From assembly GCA_000026125.1 (NCBI GenBank), contig CU207211.1, forward strand, positions 868,001-932,000: a DNA stretch of 64,000 bases, given 5' to 3'. This stretch comes from Herminiimonas arsenicoxydans. Its GTDB lineage: Bacteria; Pseudomonadota; Gammaproteobacteria; Burkholderiales; Burkholderiaceae_D. Positions 54,699-63,049 of this stretch are shown piece by piece (position 1 is the stretch's first letter; every line of letters starts with the position of its first letter). Below the pieces are notes generated by a model. The model saw only the letters and a list, made by a program, of their open reading frames with translations, was not told the DNA's origin and made no database searches. A program made the position numbers and the translations under genes.

Positions 54699-55553
54699 TC
54701 AGGCCGCGGCTTCTGCCTTCAGTGCTGTGACTTCCGGATGTAAATCCAGTAATTTTGCGAAGGCATGTTCCAGCGCGCTTTGACTGCCAGTCGTAAATGC
54801 CTGCAGCGAGCCCGGCATGTTTTCAAATCGTTGCAGGCCGCGTTGCTGCAACAAGCGTTCAAGCTGGCGCGATACGGCTTCACCGGTATCGATAATCGTC
54901 ACCGGAACAGCACTCTCGCGCTCGGCAATCGCTTCGATCAGAGGTTGGACGAAAGGGTAGTGCGTGCAACCCAGCGCCAGCGTATCGGCACCGCCGCGCA
55001 GCAATGGCGTCACGTAGCGCTCCAGCATCGCAGCAGTTTCCGGCGATGACAGCTCGCCTTTTTCAATCTGCTCGACCAGGCCGACGCATGCCTGTGTCAG
55101 GAAGGTTACGCCGGTCGTCTCGGCAATCTGGTCGCGCAAGGCGATGAAACGGTGGCTGGCCAGCGTGCTTGCCGTTGCCAGCACACCAGCCTTGCCGCTC
55201 TTGCTGAATACTGCTGCCGGTTTCAGGCCGGGTTCCACACCCACCACGATCAAATCCGGATATTGCTGACGCAGTGCATCGATGGCGGCAGCCGTGGCCG
55301 TGTTGCAGGCAACGACGATGGCCTTGACCTTCTTCGTTAGCAGGAAGGCCGCGATCGCCAGCGTACGCTCTACAATTTCTGCATCCGGTTTGCCGCCGTA
55401 CGGTGCGTAACCTGAGTCGGCAAAGCACAGCAAATGCTCGGATGGCAGCCGTGCCTGAATGTGACGCAGCACCGACAGCGCGCCGACGCCGGAGTCGAAA
55501 ATGCCTATCGGTGCTTCGGCAGCAACAGGGTCGGGAGTGGCAGAGAAGCTCAA
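54699..55553 (-). CDS. murI: Glutamate racemase
   Basis: The 284-residue enzyme makes D-glutamate for peptidoglycan. It has GIFDSGVGALSVLRHI at the start and the two catalytic cysteines in VVACNTATA and LGCTHYPF. It lies 47 bases downstream of the fumarase gene on the same strand. Confidence 0.96.
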   Translation of the reverse strand: MSFSATPDPVAAEAPIGIFDSGVGALSVLRHIQARLPSEHLLCFADSGYAPYGGKPDAEIVERTLAIAAFLLTKKVKAIVVACNTATAAAIDALRQQYPDLIVVGVEPGLKPAAVFSKSGKAGVLATASTLASHRFIALRDQIAETTGVTFLTQACVGLVEQIEKGELSSPETAAMLERYVTPLLRGGADTLALGCTHYPFVQPLIEAIAERESAVPVTIIDTGEAVSRQLERLLQQRGLQRFENMPGSLQAFTTGSQSALEHAFAKLLDLHPEVTALKAEAAA

Positions 55554-55600
55554 GGTCGCGGCGCCGTTCTATACTTTATCGAATAGGGAGAACAGTCGAA

Positions 55601-57139
55601 TCAGCTTGCCAAGACCGGTATCTCGTTCAGGCGTATCTTCTCGATCTTGTCTTTCCATTCCTTCGGTCCGATATTGTGTACCGAGGTGCCGGTGGAATCG
55701 ACAGCCACTGTGACCGGCATGTCCGTCACATCGAATTCGTAAATCGCTTCCATGCCCAGATCGGCGAAACCCACTACCTTGGCGGTCTTGATTGCCTTCG
55801 ATACCAGATACGCTGCGCCGCCAACCGCCATCAGGTAAGCCGATTGATGTTTCTTGATCGATTCAATGGCGGTCGGGCCGCGTTCGGCTTTGCCTACCAT
55901 CGAGATCAGGCCGGTTTGCGCCAGCATCATTTCGGTAAATTTATCCATGCGGGTGGCGGTAGTCGGGCCGGCCGGGCCAACGACTTCATCACGCACCGGA
56001 TCGACCGGGCCGACGTAATAAATTATGCGGTTGGTAAAGTCGACCGGCAGTTTTTCGCCTTTGGCCAGCATGTCCTGAATGCGTTTGTGCGCAGCATCGC
56101 GACCGGTCAGCATCTTGCCGTTCAACAGCAGGGTTTGGCCCGGCTTCCATGAGGCGACTTCTTCCTTGGTCAGGGTATTCAGGTCGACGCGTTTCGACAA
56201 TTCGGTATTCGGCGCCCAGTTGACGTCCGGCCAGTCGGACAGCGATGGCGGATCGAGATAAACCGGACCGGAGCCGTCGAGCACGAAATGTGCATGACGT
56301 GTTGCCGCGCAGTTCGGAATCATCGCTACGGGTTTGGACGCCGCGTGCGTAGGATGCATCATGATCTTGACGTCTAGCACGGTGGTCAGGCCGCCCAGGC
56401 CTTGCGCGCCTATGCCGAGCGCATTGATCTTGTCGCACAGCTCGATACGCAATTCTTCCGTCTTGTTTTGCGGGCCGCGTTTTTTCAATTCATACATGTC
56501 GATGTCTTCCATCAACACCTGTTTTGCCATCAGCATCGCACGTTCTGCAGTACCGCCTATGCCGATGCCGAGCATGCCCGGCGGACACCAGCCGGCACCC
56601 ATCTGCGGCACGGTTTGCATGACCCAGTCAACCAGCGAATCGGACGGATTGAGCATGACGAATTTCGATTTGTTTTCCGAGCCGCCGCCCTTGGCTGCGA
56701 CTTGTACGTCGATCGTATTGCCTGGCACCAGTTCCATGTGGACGACGGCGGGTGTGTTGTCCTTGGTGTTTTTGCGCTCGAAATGCGGATCGGCCACGAT
56801 CGATGCACGCAGCTTGTTATCCGGATGGTTGTAGGCCTGACGCACGCCCTCATTGACCGCATCGGCGATCGAACCTGTGAAACCTTCCAGCTTGACGCTC
56901 ATGCCGATTTTCAGGAATACATTAACGATGCCGGTGTCCTGGCAGATCGGCCGTTTTCCTTCCGCGCACATGCGCGAATTGGTCAGGATCTGCGCAATCG
57001 CATCCTTGGCCGCCGGGCTCTGTTCTGCTTCATATGCACGCGCCAGATGCTGAATGTAATCCTGCGGATGGTAATAGCTGATGTATTGCAGGGCTGCGGC
57101 AACGGATTCAATCAAATCGTCTTGTTTAATGATAGTCAT
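55601..57139 (-). CDS. fumA: Class I (iron-sulfur) fumarate hydratase
   Basis: The 512-residue protein is a single-chain class I fumarase. The three cysteines expected to hold the 4Fe-4S cluster are in RPICQDTGIVNVF, GAGWCPPGMLGIGIGG and MIPNCAATRHAHF. It interconverts fumarate and malate in the citric acid cycle. Upstream lies a truncated UPF0114 remnant with a 20-base gap. Confidence 0.96.
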   Translation of the reverse strand: MTIIKQDDLIESVAAALQYISYYHPQDYIQHLARAYEAEQSPAAKDAIAQILTNSRMCAEGKRPICQDTGIVNVFLKIGMSVKLEGFTGSIADAVNEGVRQAYNHPDNKLRASIVADPHFERKNTKDNTPAVVHMELVPGNTIDVQVAAKGGGSENKSKFVMLNPSDSLVDWVMQTVPQMGAGWCPPGMLGIGIGGTAERAMLMAKQVLMEDIDMYELKKRGPQNKTEELRIELCDKINALGIGAQGLGGLTTVLDVKIMMHPTHAASKPVAMIPNCAATRHAHFVLDGSGPVYLDPPSLSDWPDVNWAPNTELSKRVDLNTLTKEEVASWKPGQTLLLNGKMLTGRDAAHKRIQDMLAKGEKLPVDFTNRIIYYVGPVDPVRDEVVGPAGPTTATRMDKFTEMMLAQTGLISMVGKAERGPTAIESIKKHQSAYLMAVGGAAYLVSKAIKTAKVVGFADLGMEAIYEFDVTDMPVTVAVDSTGTSVHNIGPKEWKDKIEKIRLNEIPVLAS

Positions 57140-57159
57140 GGCAGTGTCGGCTGTGAGCG

Positions 57160-57354
57160 TTAGTGGGAGGATTGATTTAGTGCATTACTGTTCGCCATCC
57201 TGTGATTGGCAAAGTGAAAAACGTAGATGCATTGCGCCAGAATCAGACCCGGATACAATGGCAGCTGCAGCCAGCGCGTCATGAAGATAAAATTGGCGAC
57301 TGAATGAATGCGTCTTTTCACTGTTGAATCGTCAATACGGAAAGATGGATTCAT
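57160..57354 (-). pseudogene. Truncated UPF0114/YqhA family remnant
   Basis: From the ATG at 57354 the frame encodes about 64 residues; SVANFIFMTRWLQLPLYPG followed by LILAQCIYVFHF matches the first transmembrane region of UPF0114 (YqhA/TIGR00645) proteins, which run to about 180 residues with three or four segments. The family sequence stops after VFHF and the frame ends 20 bases before fumarase. A deletion between the two genes would explain it. Confidence 0.65.
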
Positions 57355-57554
57355 GAGATGCGTTGGTGTAATAGATGACGAATGCAAGCCTGCATTTTAC
57401 ACGCGCCGGCACTTTTTGCCGCGAAGCACAATAGTGCGGCGGCAACTTTGAAGCCGGATTGCACAGTCAGATTGTGCAGTCGGATCAATGTAAGGCTTCA
57501 GTAAGCGTACAAGCATATTGTGGGTAACAAATAAAATCCATAACGGAGGGGACG

Positions 57555-59537
57555 ATGTCCAGTATCGAGAGCTTCAAACAGGAGGGGCGGGTATTCGATT
57601 CGCCCGTGGATTTCGTTAACAATGCTGCTATCAGCGGCATGGAAGCGTATCGTGCCTTGTGTGCGGAAGCGGCCGACGATTACGAGGGTTTCTGGGCACG
57701 CCTTGCGCAGCAGAACCTTCACTGGACCAAGCCGTTCACCAAAAAGCTGGATGAATCCAATGCGCCTTTTTACAAATGGTTTGAAGACGGTGAACTGAAC
57801 GTTTCCTGGAATTGCCTGGATCGCCACCTGCATAACGGTAATGCCGACAAGGTCGCCATCATTTTTGAGGCCGACGACGGTAATGTCACCCGCATCACCT
57901 ATAAAGAGTTGCACGAACGCGTCTGCAAATTTGCCAACGGCCTAAAGTCACTCAGTATCAATAAGGGCGATCGCGTCATCATCTACATGCCCATGTCGAT
58001 CGATGGCATCGCAGCGATGCAAGCCTGCGCCCGTATCGGTGCCACGCATTCGGTCGTGTTTGGCGGTTTTTCCGCCAAGTCGCTGCATGAGCGCATCATT
58101 GATGCAGGCGCGGTGGCCGTATTGACCGCAGACTATCAAGTGCGCGGCGGCAAAAATCTTCCCTTGAAAGCCATCGTTGATGAGGCACTGGCGATGGGCG
58201 GTTGCGACACAATACGCAATGTTGTCGTCTACAAACGTACGGGTGGCGCAGTTGATTTTGTCGAGCGCCGCGATATCTGGCTGCATGAGCTGGTCGAACA
58301 GCGAACCAGCGAATGCGCACCGGAGCCGGTTGGTGCCGAGCATCCGCTGTTTATCCTCTACACGTCAGGTTCCACCGGCAAGCCAAAAGGCGTGCAACAT
58401 TCATCTGCCGGTTATCTGCTGTGGGCGATGCTGACGATGAAATGGGTGTTTGACATCAAGCCGAACGATGTCTACTGGTGCACCGCCGATATTGGCTGGG
58501 TCACCGGTCACACCTACGTCACCTACGGCCCGCTCGCCGTTGGCGCAACGCAGATCGTGTTTGAAGGCGTGCCGATGTACCCGAACGCAGGCCGTTTCTG
58601 GGAGATGGTGCAAAAGCACAAGGTTTCTATTTTCTATACTGCACCGACAGCGATCCGTTCGCTGATCAAGGCGGCAGAAGCCGATCCATCCACACACCCA
58701 AGCAAATACGATCTCAGCAGCTTGCGCCTGCTCGGCTCGGTCGGTGAACCGATCAATCCGGAAGCATGGATGTGGTACTACAAAAATATCGGCGGCGAAC
58801 GTTGCCCGATTGTCGATACCTTCTGGCAAACGGAAACCGGCGGTCACGTCATTTCGCCATTGCCTGGTGCAACGCCCATGGTGCCGGGCTCCTGTACCTT
58901 GCCGCTACCGGGCATTATTGCTGCCGTCGTCGATGATGGAGGCCATGATCTGCCAAATGGCAAGGGCGGCCTGCTGGTCATCAAGCGCCCATGGCCGGCG
59001 ATGATCCGCAATATCTGGAACGATCCCGAGCGTTTCGAGAAAAGCTACTTCCCGCACGAACTCGGCGGCAGAACCTATCTTGCAGGTGACGGTGCGATCC
59101 GCAATGAAGAAACCGGTTACTTCACCATCACTGGCCGTATCGATGATGTGCTCAATATTTCCGGCCATCGCATGGGCACGGCAGAGATCGAATCCGCGCT
59201 GGTTGCCAACCCGATGGTGGCGGAAGCGGCGGTGGTCGGAAAACCGGATGAAACCACTGGTGAATCGATCTGCGCCTTCGTCGTGCTCAAGCGCGTACGT
59301 CCTGAAGGAGATGAGGCAAAACAGATCGCCAAGGAATTGCGCGACTGGGTCGCAAAGGAAATTGGGCCGATCGCCAAGCCGAAAGAAATCCGTTTTGGTG
59401 ACAATCTACCGAAGACGCGCTCCGGCAAAATCATGCGCCGCCTGCTGCGCGTGCTGGCCAAGGACGAAGACATTACGCAAGATATCTCGACGCTGGAAAA
59501 TCCGGCAATCCTGGAGCAGTTGAAGCAGGCACAATAA
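57555..59537 (+). CDS. acsA: Acetyl-CoA synthetase
   Basis: The 660-residue enzyme activates acetate to acetyl-AMP and then acetyl-CoA. It has the AMP-binding motif [15 protein letters not shown], the hinge region [20 protein letters not shown] and the C-terminal lysine motif [11 protein letters not shown], the site of regulatory acetylation in homologues. GGAGGGG precedes the ATG. It ends before a strong terminator and is divergent from the fumarase side. Confidence 0.97.
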   Translation: MSSIESFKQEGRVFDSPVDFVNNAAISGMEAYRALCAEAADDYEGFWARLAQQNLHWTKPFTKKLDESNAPFYKWFEDGELNVSWNCLDRHLHNGNADKVAIIFEADDGNVTRITYKELHERVCKFANGLKSLSINKGDRVIIYMPMSIDGIAAMQACARIGATHSVVFGGFSAKSLHERIIDAGAVAVLTADYQVRGGKNLPLKAIVDEALAMGGCDTIRNVVVYKRTGGAVDFVERRDIWLHELVEQRTSECAPEPVGAEHPLFILYTSGSTGKPKGVQHSSAGYLLWAMLTMKWVFDIKPNDVYWCTADIGWVTGHTYVTYGPLAVGATQIVFEGVPMYPNAGRFWEMVQKHKVSIFYTAPTAIRSLIKAAEADPSTHPSKYDLSSLRLLGSVGEPINPEAWMWYYKNIGGERCPIVDTFWQTETGGHVISPLPGATPMVPGSCTLPLPGIIAAVVDDGGHDLPNGKGGLLVIKRPWPAMIRNIWNDPERFEKSYFPHELGGRTYLAGDGAIRNEETGYFTITGRIDDVLNISGHRMGTAEIESALVANPMVAEAAVVGKPDETTGESICAFVVLKRVRPEGDEAKQIAKELRDWVAKEIGPIAKPKEIRFGDNLPKTRSGKIMRRLLRVLAKDEDITQDISTLENPAILEQLKQAQ

Positions 59538-59561
59538 AAACTATTGGCTGGCATTCAATAG

Positions 59562-59597
59562 AAAACCGTCGCAGTTACAAGCTGCGACGGTTTTTTT
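59562..59597 (+). terminator. Terminator after acsA
   Basis: AAAACCGTCGCAG and CTGCGACGGTTTT flank a seven-base loop and end in seven T residues. Confidence 0.92.
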
Positions 59598-59650
59598 ATA
59601 TCTGGCTGAAAAGGGCGGAGTGGGAAAACCGGCCCTTTCGGAGAAAATTT

Positions 59651-59659
59651 TGCTATAAT
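59651..59659 (+). promoter_or_regulatory. Extended minus 10 promoter of tRNA-Ser
   Basis: TGCTATAAT is a perfect extended minus 10 element 43 bases before the tRNA. No clear minus 35 box is seen, as is common for extended minus 10 promoters. Confidence 0.7.
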
Positions 59660-59701
59660 CGGCGGCTTCGCTAAAAAGCAGTCCGGCGAAGATTAAATTC
59701 A

Positions 59702-59792
59702 GGAGAGATGGATGAGTGGTTTAAGTCGCACGCCTGGAAAGCGTGTGTAGGTTCATAGCCTACCGGGGGTTCGAATCCCCCTCTCTCCGCCA
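59702..59792 (+). tRNA. tRNA-Ser (anticodon GGA)
   Basis: The acceptor GGAGAGA pairs with TCTCTCC, the anticodon loop is CTGGAAA (anticodon GGA) within GCACGCCTGGAAAGCGTGTG, the long variable arm GTAGGTTCATAGCCTAC is typical of serine tRNAs, the T-arm has GGGGGTTCGAATCCCCC and CCA is encoded. Confidence 0.96.
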
Positions 59793-59798
59793 AAATAC

Positions 59799-59824
59799 AA
59801 AAGCCCGCGTTAGCGGGCTTTTTT
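59799..59824 (+). terminator. Terminator after tRNA-Ser
   Basis: AAAAGCCCGC and GCGGGCTTTT flank GTTA and end in T residues. Confidence 0.9.
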
Positions 59825-59948
59825 GTTTTACGGTGGGAAGTAAGCCTCCCGGGTGTTTTTTTTTCATTTGTACTAGAACGGCTTTGTACTATTCAAAGTT
59901 GCTTTATACCGCTCCGGATAGGTAAGTCATCCGAAGCGATCTAACAAC

Positions 59949-60170
59949 CTACCTGCGACCGCCAGTGTAGCGACTGCCTTTTCCTTTGCTGTTGGTTCCG
60001 CCTCTTCTCGTGCTCCCTTTCCGACCCTTGACCTCAATCGGATTTATAAGCGAGCTTCCTGTATTGAAAGAAAGAGTTTCACGAACGGATTGCATTGCGT
60101 CGCTCAATGGCGATGCATTTGCGCTAATTCCAACAATACTTAACAACACTGCTGCGATTGCTAGTTTCAT
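59949..60170 (-). CDS. Small exported basic protein
   Basis: The 73-residue precursor has a signal peptide (MKLAIAAVLLSIVGISANAS) and a mature tail rich in Gly, Arg, Lys and Ser (RKGSTRRGGTNSKGKGSRYT). GGGAGAG precedes the ATG. No family is recognised. Confidence 0.65.
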   Translation of the reverse strand: MKLAIAAVLLSIVGISANASPLSDAMQSVRETLSFNTGSSLINPIEVKGRKGSTRRGGTNSKGKGSRYTGGRR

Positions 60171-60523
60171 TGTCTCTCCCTGTTTTTATGGTTGCCAGTG
60201 GATACCGGCTTTTTCAGTCTAATACTGAACGGTTTTTTATTACCAAAAACCAGGCATTTCATCATGACGGCGCAACAAACTCCTGCTTTCTTCTGCGCAC
60301 ACGCCCAGTCAAACGGATATAAACCTCGTGATCATGCGGCTGCTTGCCGATCAGAGTCGGCGTGCATGTTTATTATTCACCAACAGTATGCTCCTGCCAG
60401 TTGTCGATACGACTCCGGGCTTGGGTTGAAGGTCTATTCCCACAAAAGAACGTCCTCTTGTCTGATTTTTTGTTTTGATCAGGCAACGTAAGATCAGTAC
60501 ACAATCATTCAAAGGAGACCGTC
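60171..60523. other. Gene-free interval before a small acidic-basic protein gene
   Basis: No coding frame with a ribosome site is found. A small dyad CTGAT...ATCAG near 60463-60483 lies about 40 bases upstream of the next start. Confidence 0.5.
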
Positions 60524-60700
60524 ATGATGACTCAAGTCGATGCAGTGAAACAAAGAAACGAAGAATTGAAAGATCGTGCAGAACGCGACACCATTGTTCA
60601 TGAAACGGTACCTGGCGAAGATATGATCCTGAGTGAAAAGGATAAGCGCAGCGCTAAAGACAAGGCTGCTAAAAGTACGACAGATGAAGATACGAACTAG
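60524..60700 (+). CDS. Small highly charged protein of 58 residues
   Basis: This gene begins with two ATG codons (60524, 60527) behind a strong AAAGGAG site. The product is nearly all charged and polar (MTQVDAVKQRNEELKDRAER near the start, SEKDKRSAKDKAAKSTTDED near the end), without hydrophobic segments. Such composition suggests a disordered stress-type protein, but no family is recognised. Its stop codon overlaps a perfect 11-base hairpin. Confidence 0.7.
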   Translation: MMTQVDAVKQRNEELKDRAERDTIVHETVPGEDMILSEKDKRSAKDKAAKSTTDEDTN

Positions 60701-60754
60701 TATCTTCATCCAATAAAAAAACCGCGTCTCTTTTAAAGAGACGCGGTTTTTTTT
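60683..60754 (+). terminator. Tandem hairpins and terminator after the small charged protein gene
   Basis: GATGAAGATAC (60683-60693) pairs with GTATCTTCATC (60700-60710) across the stop codon. An intrinsic terminator follows (60715-60754) with CCGCGTCTCTTT and AAAGAGACGCGG between A and T runs. Confidence 0.88.
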
Positions 60755-60803
60755 ATTGTTTGTTCAGAAGAGCATGCAAGGAATGGTCTTCTGTTCTGAT
60801 TTG

Positions 60804-61022
60804 TCAGGACGCTTTATAGACGTCTTCCGAATCACTCAATTTGAATGTGCCATCGGCTTGCTTGATTGCGGTGCGATCGGTGTCCTTGACGCGGTAGCCC
60901 TCGAAGTTGCGCGGCAGATGGGTGAAGCCGTAATCGAGATAAGTGATGCCTGGCACCAGATGTTGCAGAGTAGCGGATTTGCCAGCAGCGTTCTTGACGT
61001 TGATTACTTCCGTAATTTTCAT
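60804..61022 (-). CDS. Hypothetical protein of 72 residues
   Basis: AGGAG lies before the ATG. The protein starts MKITEVINVKNAAGKSATLQ and contains HLVPGITYLDYGFTHLPR; it is soluble and has no signal peptide. It shares a terminator region with the preceding plus-strand gene. No family is recognised. Confidence 0.6.
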   Translation of the reverse strand: MKITEVINVKNAAGKSATLQHLVPGITYLDYGFTHLPRNFEGYRVKDTDRTAIKQADGTFKLSDSEDVYKAS

Positions 61023-61168
61023 GATATCTCCTGGTAGTTGTTCAGGACTTCGTAGTAATACGAGGCCTGATTCGTAATGCGTAGACTACTCGTACTGATA
61101 CCACAGCTTGCAACACTCTGTTTGCTAGTGTCTTGTTTCCGCAAGTCATGACATCCGTCGATCAAAAT

Positions 61169-61600
61169 TTAACGACCGTAATAATTGCCGGAACGGTCCC
61201 CTTTGTAATTGGGCGCCTTGTCGCCATCGCGGAATTTGTCGTCTGATTGGTTCTGGCGATTGGGGCCGGTGTTCCAGTTGCGATTAGAGTCCGTGCGATT
61301 CGATTTGCCATCTCTATCCCGCTCCTGCTCTTTGCGATCCGGGATGCCGTTACGGTTTCGATCCTGTTCACGCTGATCGGGAGTGCCGTTACGATTGCGG
61401 TCGACTTCACGAGTATCCCGTATGCCGTTCCGGTTTCGATCGTAATTAGGATAGTTAGGATAATACGGTACTTCATCTCGATACCAGCTTGCGCCACCGT
61501 AGGAGTTGCCGTATGTGCGCTGCTCGGTGTAATAGCCGTCATCTACAGCGCATGCGGTGACCGACACTGCTGTCAGAATGAGTGTTATCAAATTTTTCAT
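61169..61600 (-). CDS. Lipoprotein with DxNxNG calcium-type repeats
   Basis: The ATG at 61600 opens a lipoprotein signal with Cys17 in VSVTAC. After a Tyr-rich stretch (YYPNYPNYDRNRNG) the protein contains three repeats of the form DRNRNGxxDxxE (DRNRNGIRDTRE, DRNRNGTPDQRE, DRNRNGIPDRKE), which resemble thrombospondin type 3 or EF-hand-like calcium loops. The tail is Asp/Asn/Arg-rich. A surface or periplasmic calcium-binding role is inferred. Confidence 0.75.
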   Translation of the reverse strand: MKNLITLILTAVSVTACAVDDGYYTEQRTYGNSYGGASWYRDEVPYYPNYPNYDRNRNGIRDTREVDRNRNGTPDQREQDRNRNGIPDRKEQERDRDGKSNRTDSNRNWNTGPNRQNQSDDKFRDGDKAPNYKGDRSGNYYGR

Positions 61601-61640
61601 TTTTTCCGTTCCCAATGGCGCGGGGAAATGCCATGAACAA

Positions 61641-62027
61641 TCAATGCAGCTTGCTCTTTGCTATCTTCAATTCCTGGAATTGTTTGACCGTTTCCAGTAT
61701 CTGCGCGAGCTCTTTCTCTGCTTCCGACTGGATCAGTTCTTTTTCGTCGATATTGAGCTGGTTGTCGATAACAACCATTTCGACGCGGAAGATGTGCGGG
61801 TATTTATCCGTTATCGCCTGCAGGAGTACATCCAGTTTTTTTCGGCCCCATGCTTCCTTGATGCGTGCAGCCAGAAATAATCTCAGGATAGTGAGGCTAT
61901 TGTCTTCGCTGAGTTCCTGAATCGCGAGTGCTTCACGGCGCAGCCATTGAGGAAATTGATCGGCGCTGACAAAACTCGGTACGGTTAAAACGGAAACGTG
62001 AAATTGTACGTTCAGGTTGTCCATCAT
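61641..62027 (-). CDS. Hypothetical protein of 128 residues
   Basis: Two adjacent ATG codons (62027, 62024) follow AAAGGGG; the second has better spacing. The acidic protein is soluble, with a predicted helical C-terminal half (NIDEKELIQSEAEKELAQIL) and no recognised family. It is 95 bases downstream of another uncharacterised gene. Confidence 0.6.
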   Translation of the reverse strand: MMDNLNVQFHVSVLTVPSFVSADQFPQWLRREALAIQELSEDNSLTILRLFLAARIKEAWGRKKLDVLLQAITDKYPHIFRVEMVVIDNQLNIDEKELIQSEAEKELAQILETVKQFQELKIAKSKLH

Positions 62028-62122
62028 TTTCCCCTTTCACTCGTCGTTGGCGATTCTGTGGAGCGGACTATGGCTTTAGTTTATACGCGCGAATGGAATT
62101 TGTGGAGGGTACTTACATCCTT

Positions 62123-62476
62123 TTACTTGACGAGTGCCGCAGAGAGTTTTTCCATTACGCGCGTGACATCTTCTTCGCTGGCAAAACCAATGCGCGGCCA
62201 GTTTTGAACCTTGTTGGTTTCGGTTGGCTTGCCGGTCATATACCTGCATTCATCCAGCAAGCTGGTCAGCGCGGCAGGGGTGATGCGATAGGCTGAGGCG
62301 AGTGGGTGTACGTTAAATGCGATTTCGGCATCGTTGCCGGGTGCCAGTTCAGTGTGATAAATCGTGATGGTGCCGTTTCGCAGGAAGCGGGCCCCGCTTT
62401 TATTGACGAGCGGGCGTGGCGTACCGAAGAGATTTTTCAATGCGGTGAGTGCTTGGTTGTATACGGCGTTTTCCAT
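62123..62476 (-). CDS. Hypothetical protein of 117 residues
   Basis: From the ATG at 62476 the product starts MENAVYNQALTALKNLFGTP and contains GARFLRNGTITIYHTELAPG and LDECRYMTGKPTETNK. It is soluble and lacks a signal peptide. An upstream extension to 62530 lacks support. Family unknown. Confidence 0.6.
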   Translation of the reverse strand: MENAVYNQALTALKNLFGTPRPLVNKSGARFLRNGTITIYHTELAPGNDAEIAFNVHPLASAYRITPAALTSLLDECRYMTGKPTETNKVQNWPRIGFASEEDVTRVMEKLSAALVK

Positions 62477-63049
62477 CTTGCATCCATTATGTGTTTGAAA
62501 CTGCTGATGACGATATTGTAGCGCTCGCACGGTATTCCAATTGTGCTGTTTCAGTTTTTACCTTTATCAGCCATAAAGCTTGCGTATACGCGCAATAGAC
62601 AGGGCAAGAATCAATCGCTAGCTTGAGAAATTTCGTCTATATGTTGATATTAAATAAACATATTGAAAAAGATGTTCGAGACAAATCCGGTGTGTAGCAA
62701 TTTTATTGTGTTGATGAAATATTATTTCATCCGGCGATAAGAGAATTTTTTCCTCCGTATAAGGGGAAAAATGGCGCATTTGGCATTTTCAGCGTGGTGC
62801 ATTCTCCCTATGAGCGCAAAAGAAAAATGCATATATTTTCCATGACACATTTTTTTGCAATTAGTTATTACTGCAATTGAATTTTTTACACTAGAATCAT
62901 TGAAAAAGTAGCCGTATGGCAAGTTGGACTTGCCGCAACGATGCCAATAAAAAAATGTGGTTTTGCAGTATTTCATTTCCTGAAAATATGCCTGATTGAT
63001 GAACGTACGTTTACGTTTCTCAGGCAAAAAATAAACAGAGACGCATGAA
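62477..63049. other. AT-rich gene-free interval before the CHASE3 kinase
   Basis: About 570 bases, clearly richer in A and T than the flanking genes. The visible structure is a 7-base dyad GGCAAGT-TGG-ACTTGCC at 62918-62934, about 115 bases before the kinase start. A minus-strand frame through here overlaps the kinase start and is rejected. Confidence 0.5.

Noticed and set aside
59799..59824. Possible attachment site at the 3' end of tRNA-Ser
   Set aside because: No integrase gene and no direct repeat of the tRNA end were seen in the following 4 kb; the dyad is an ordinary terminator.
60192..60491. Frame of 99 codons before the small charged protein gene
   Set aside because: It starts inside the promoter region of the divergent small gene, has no ribosome site and mixed composition.
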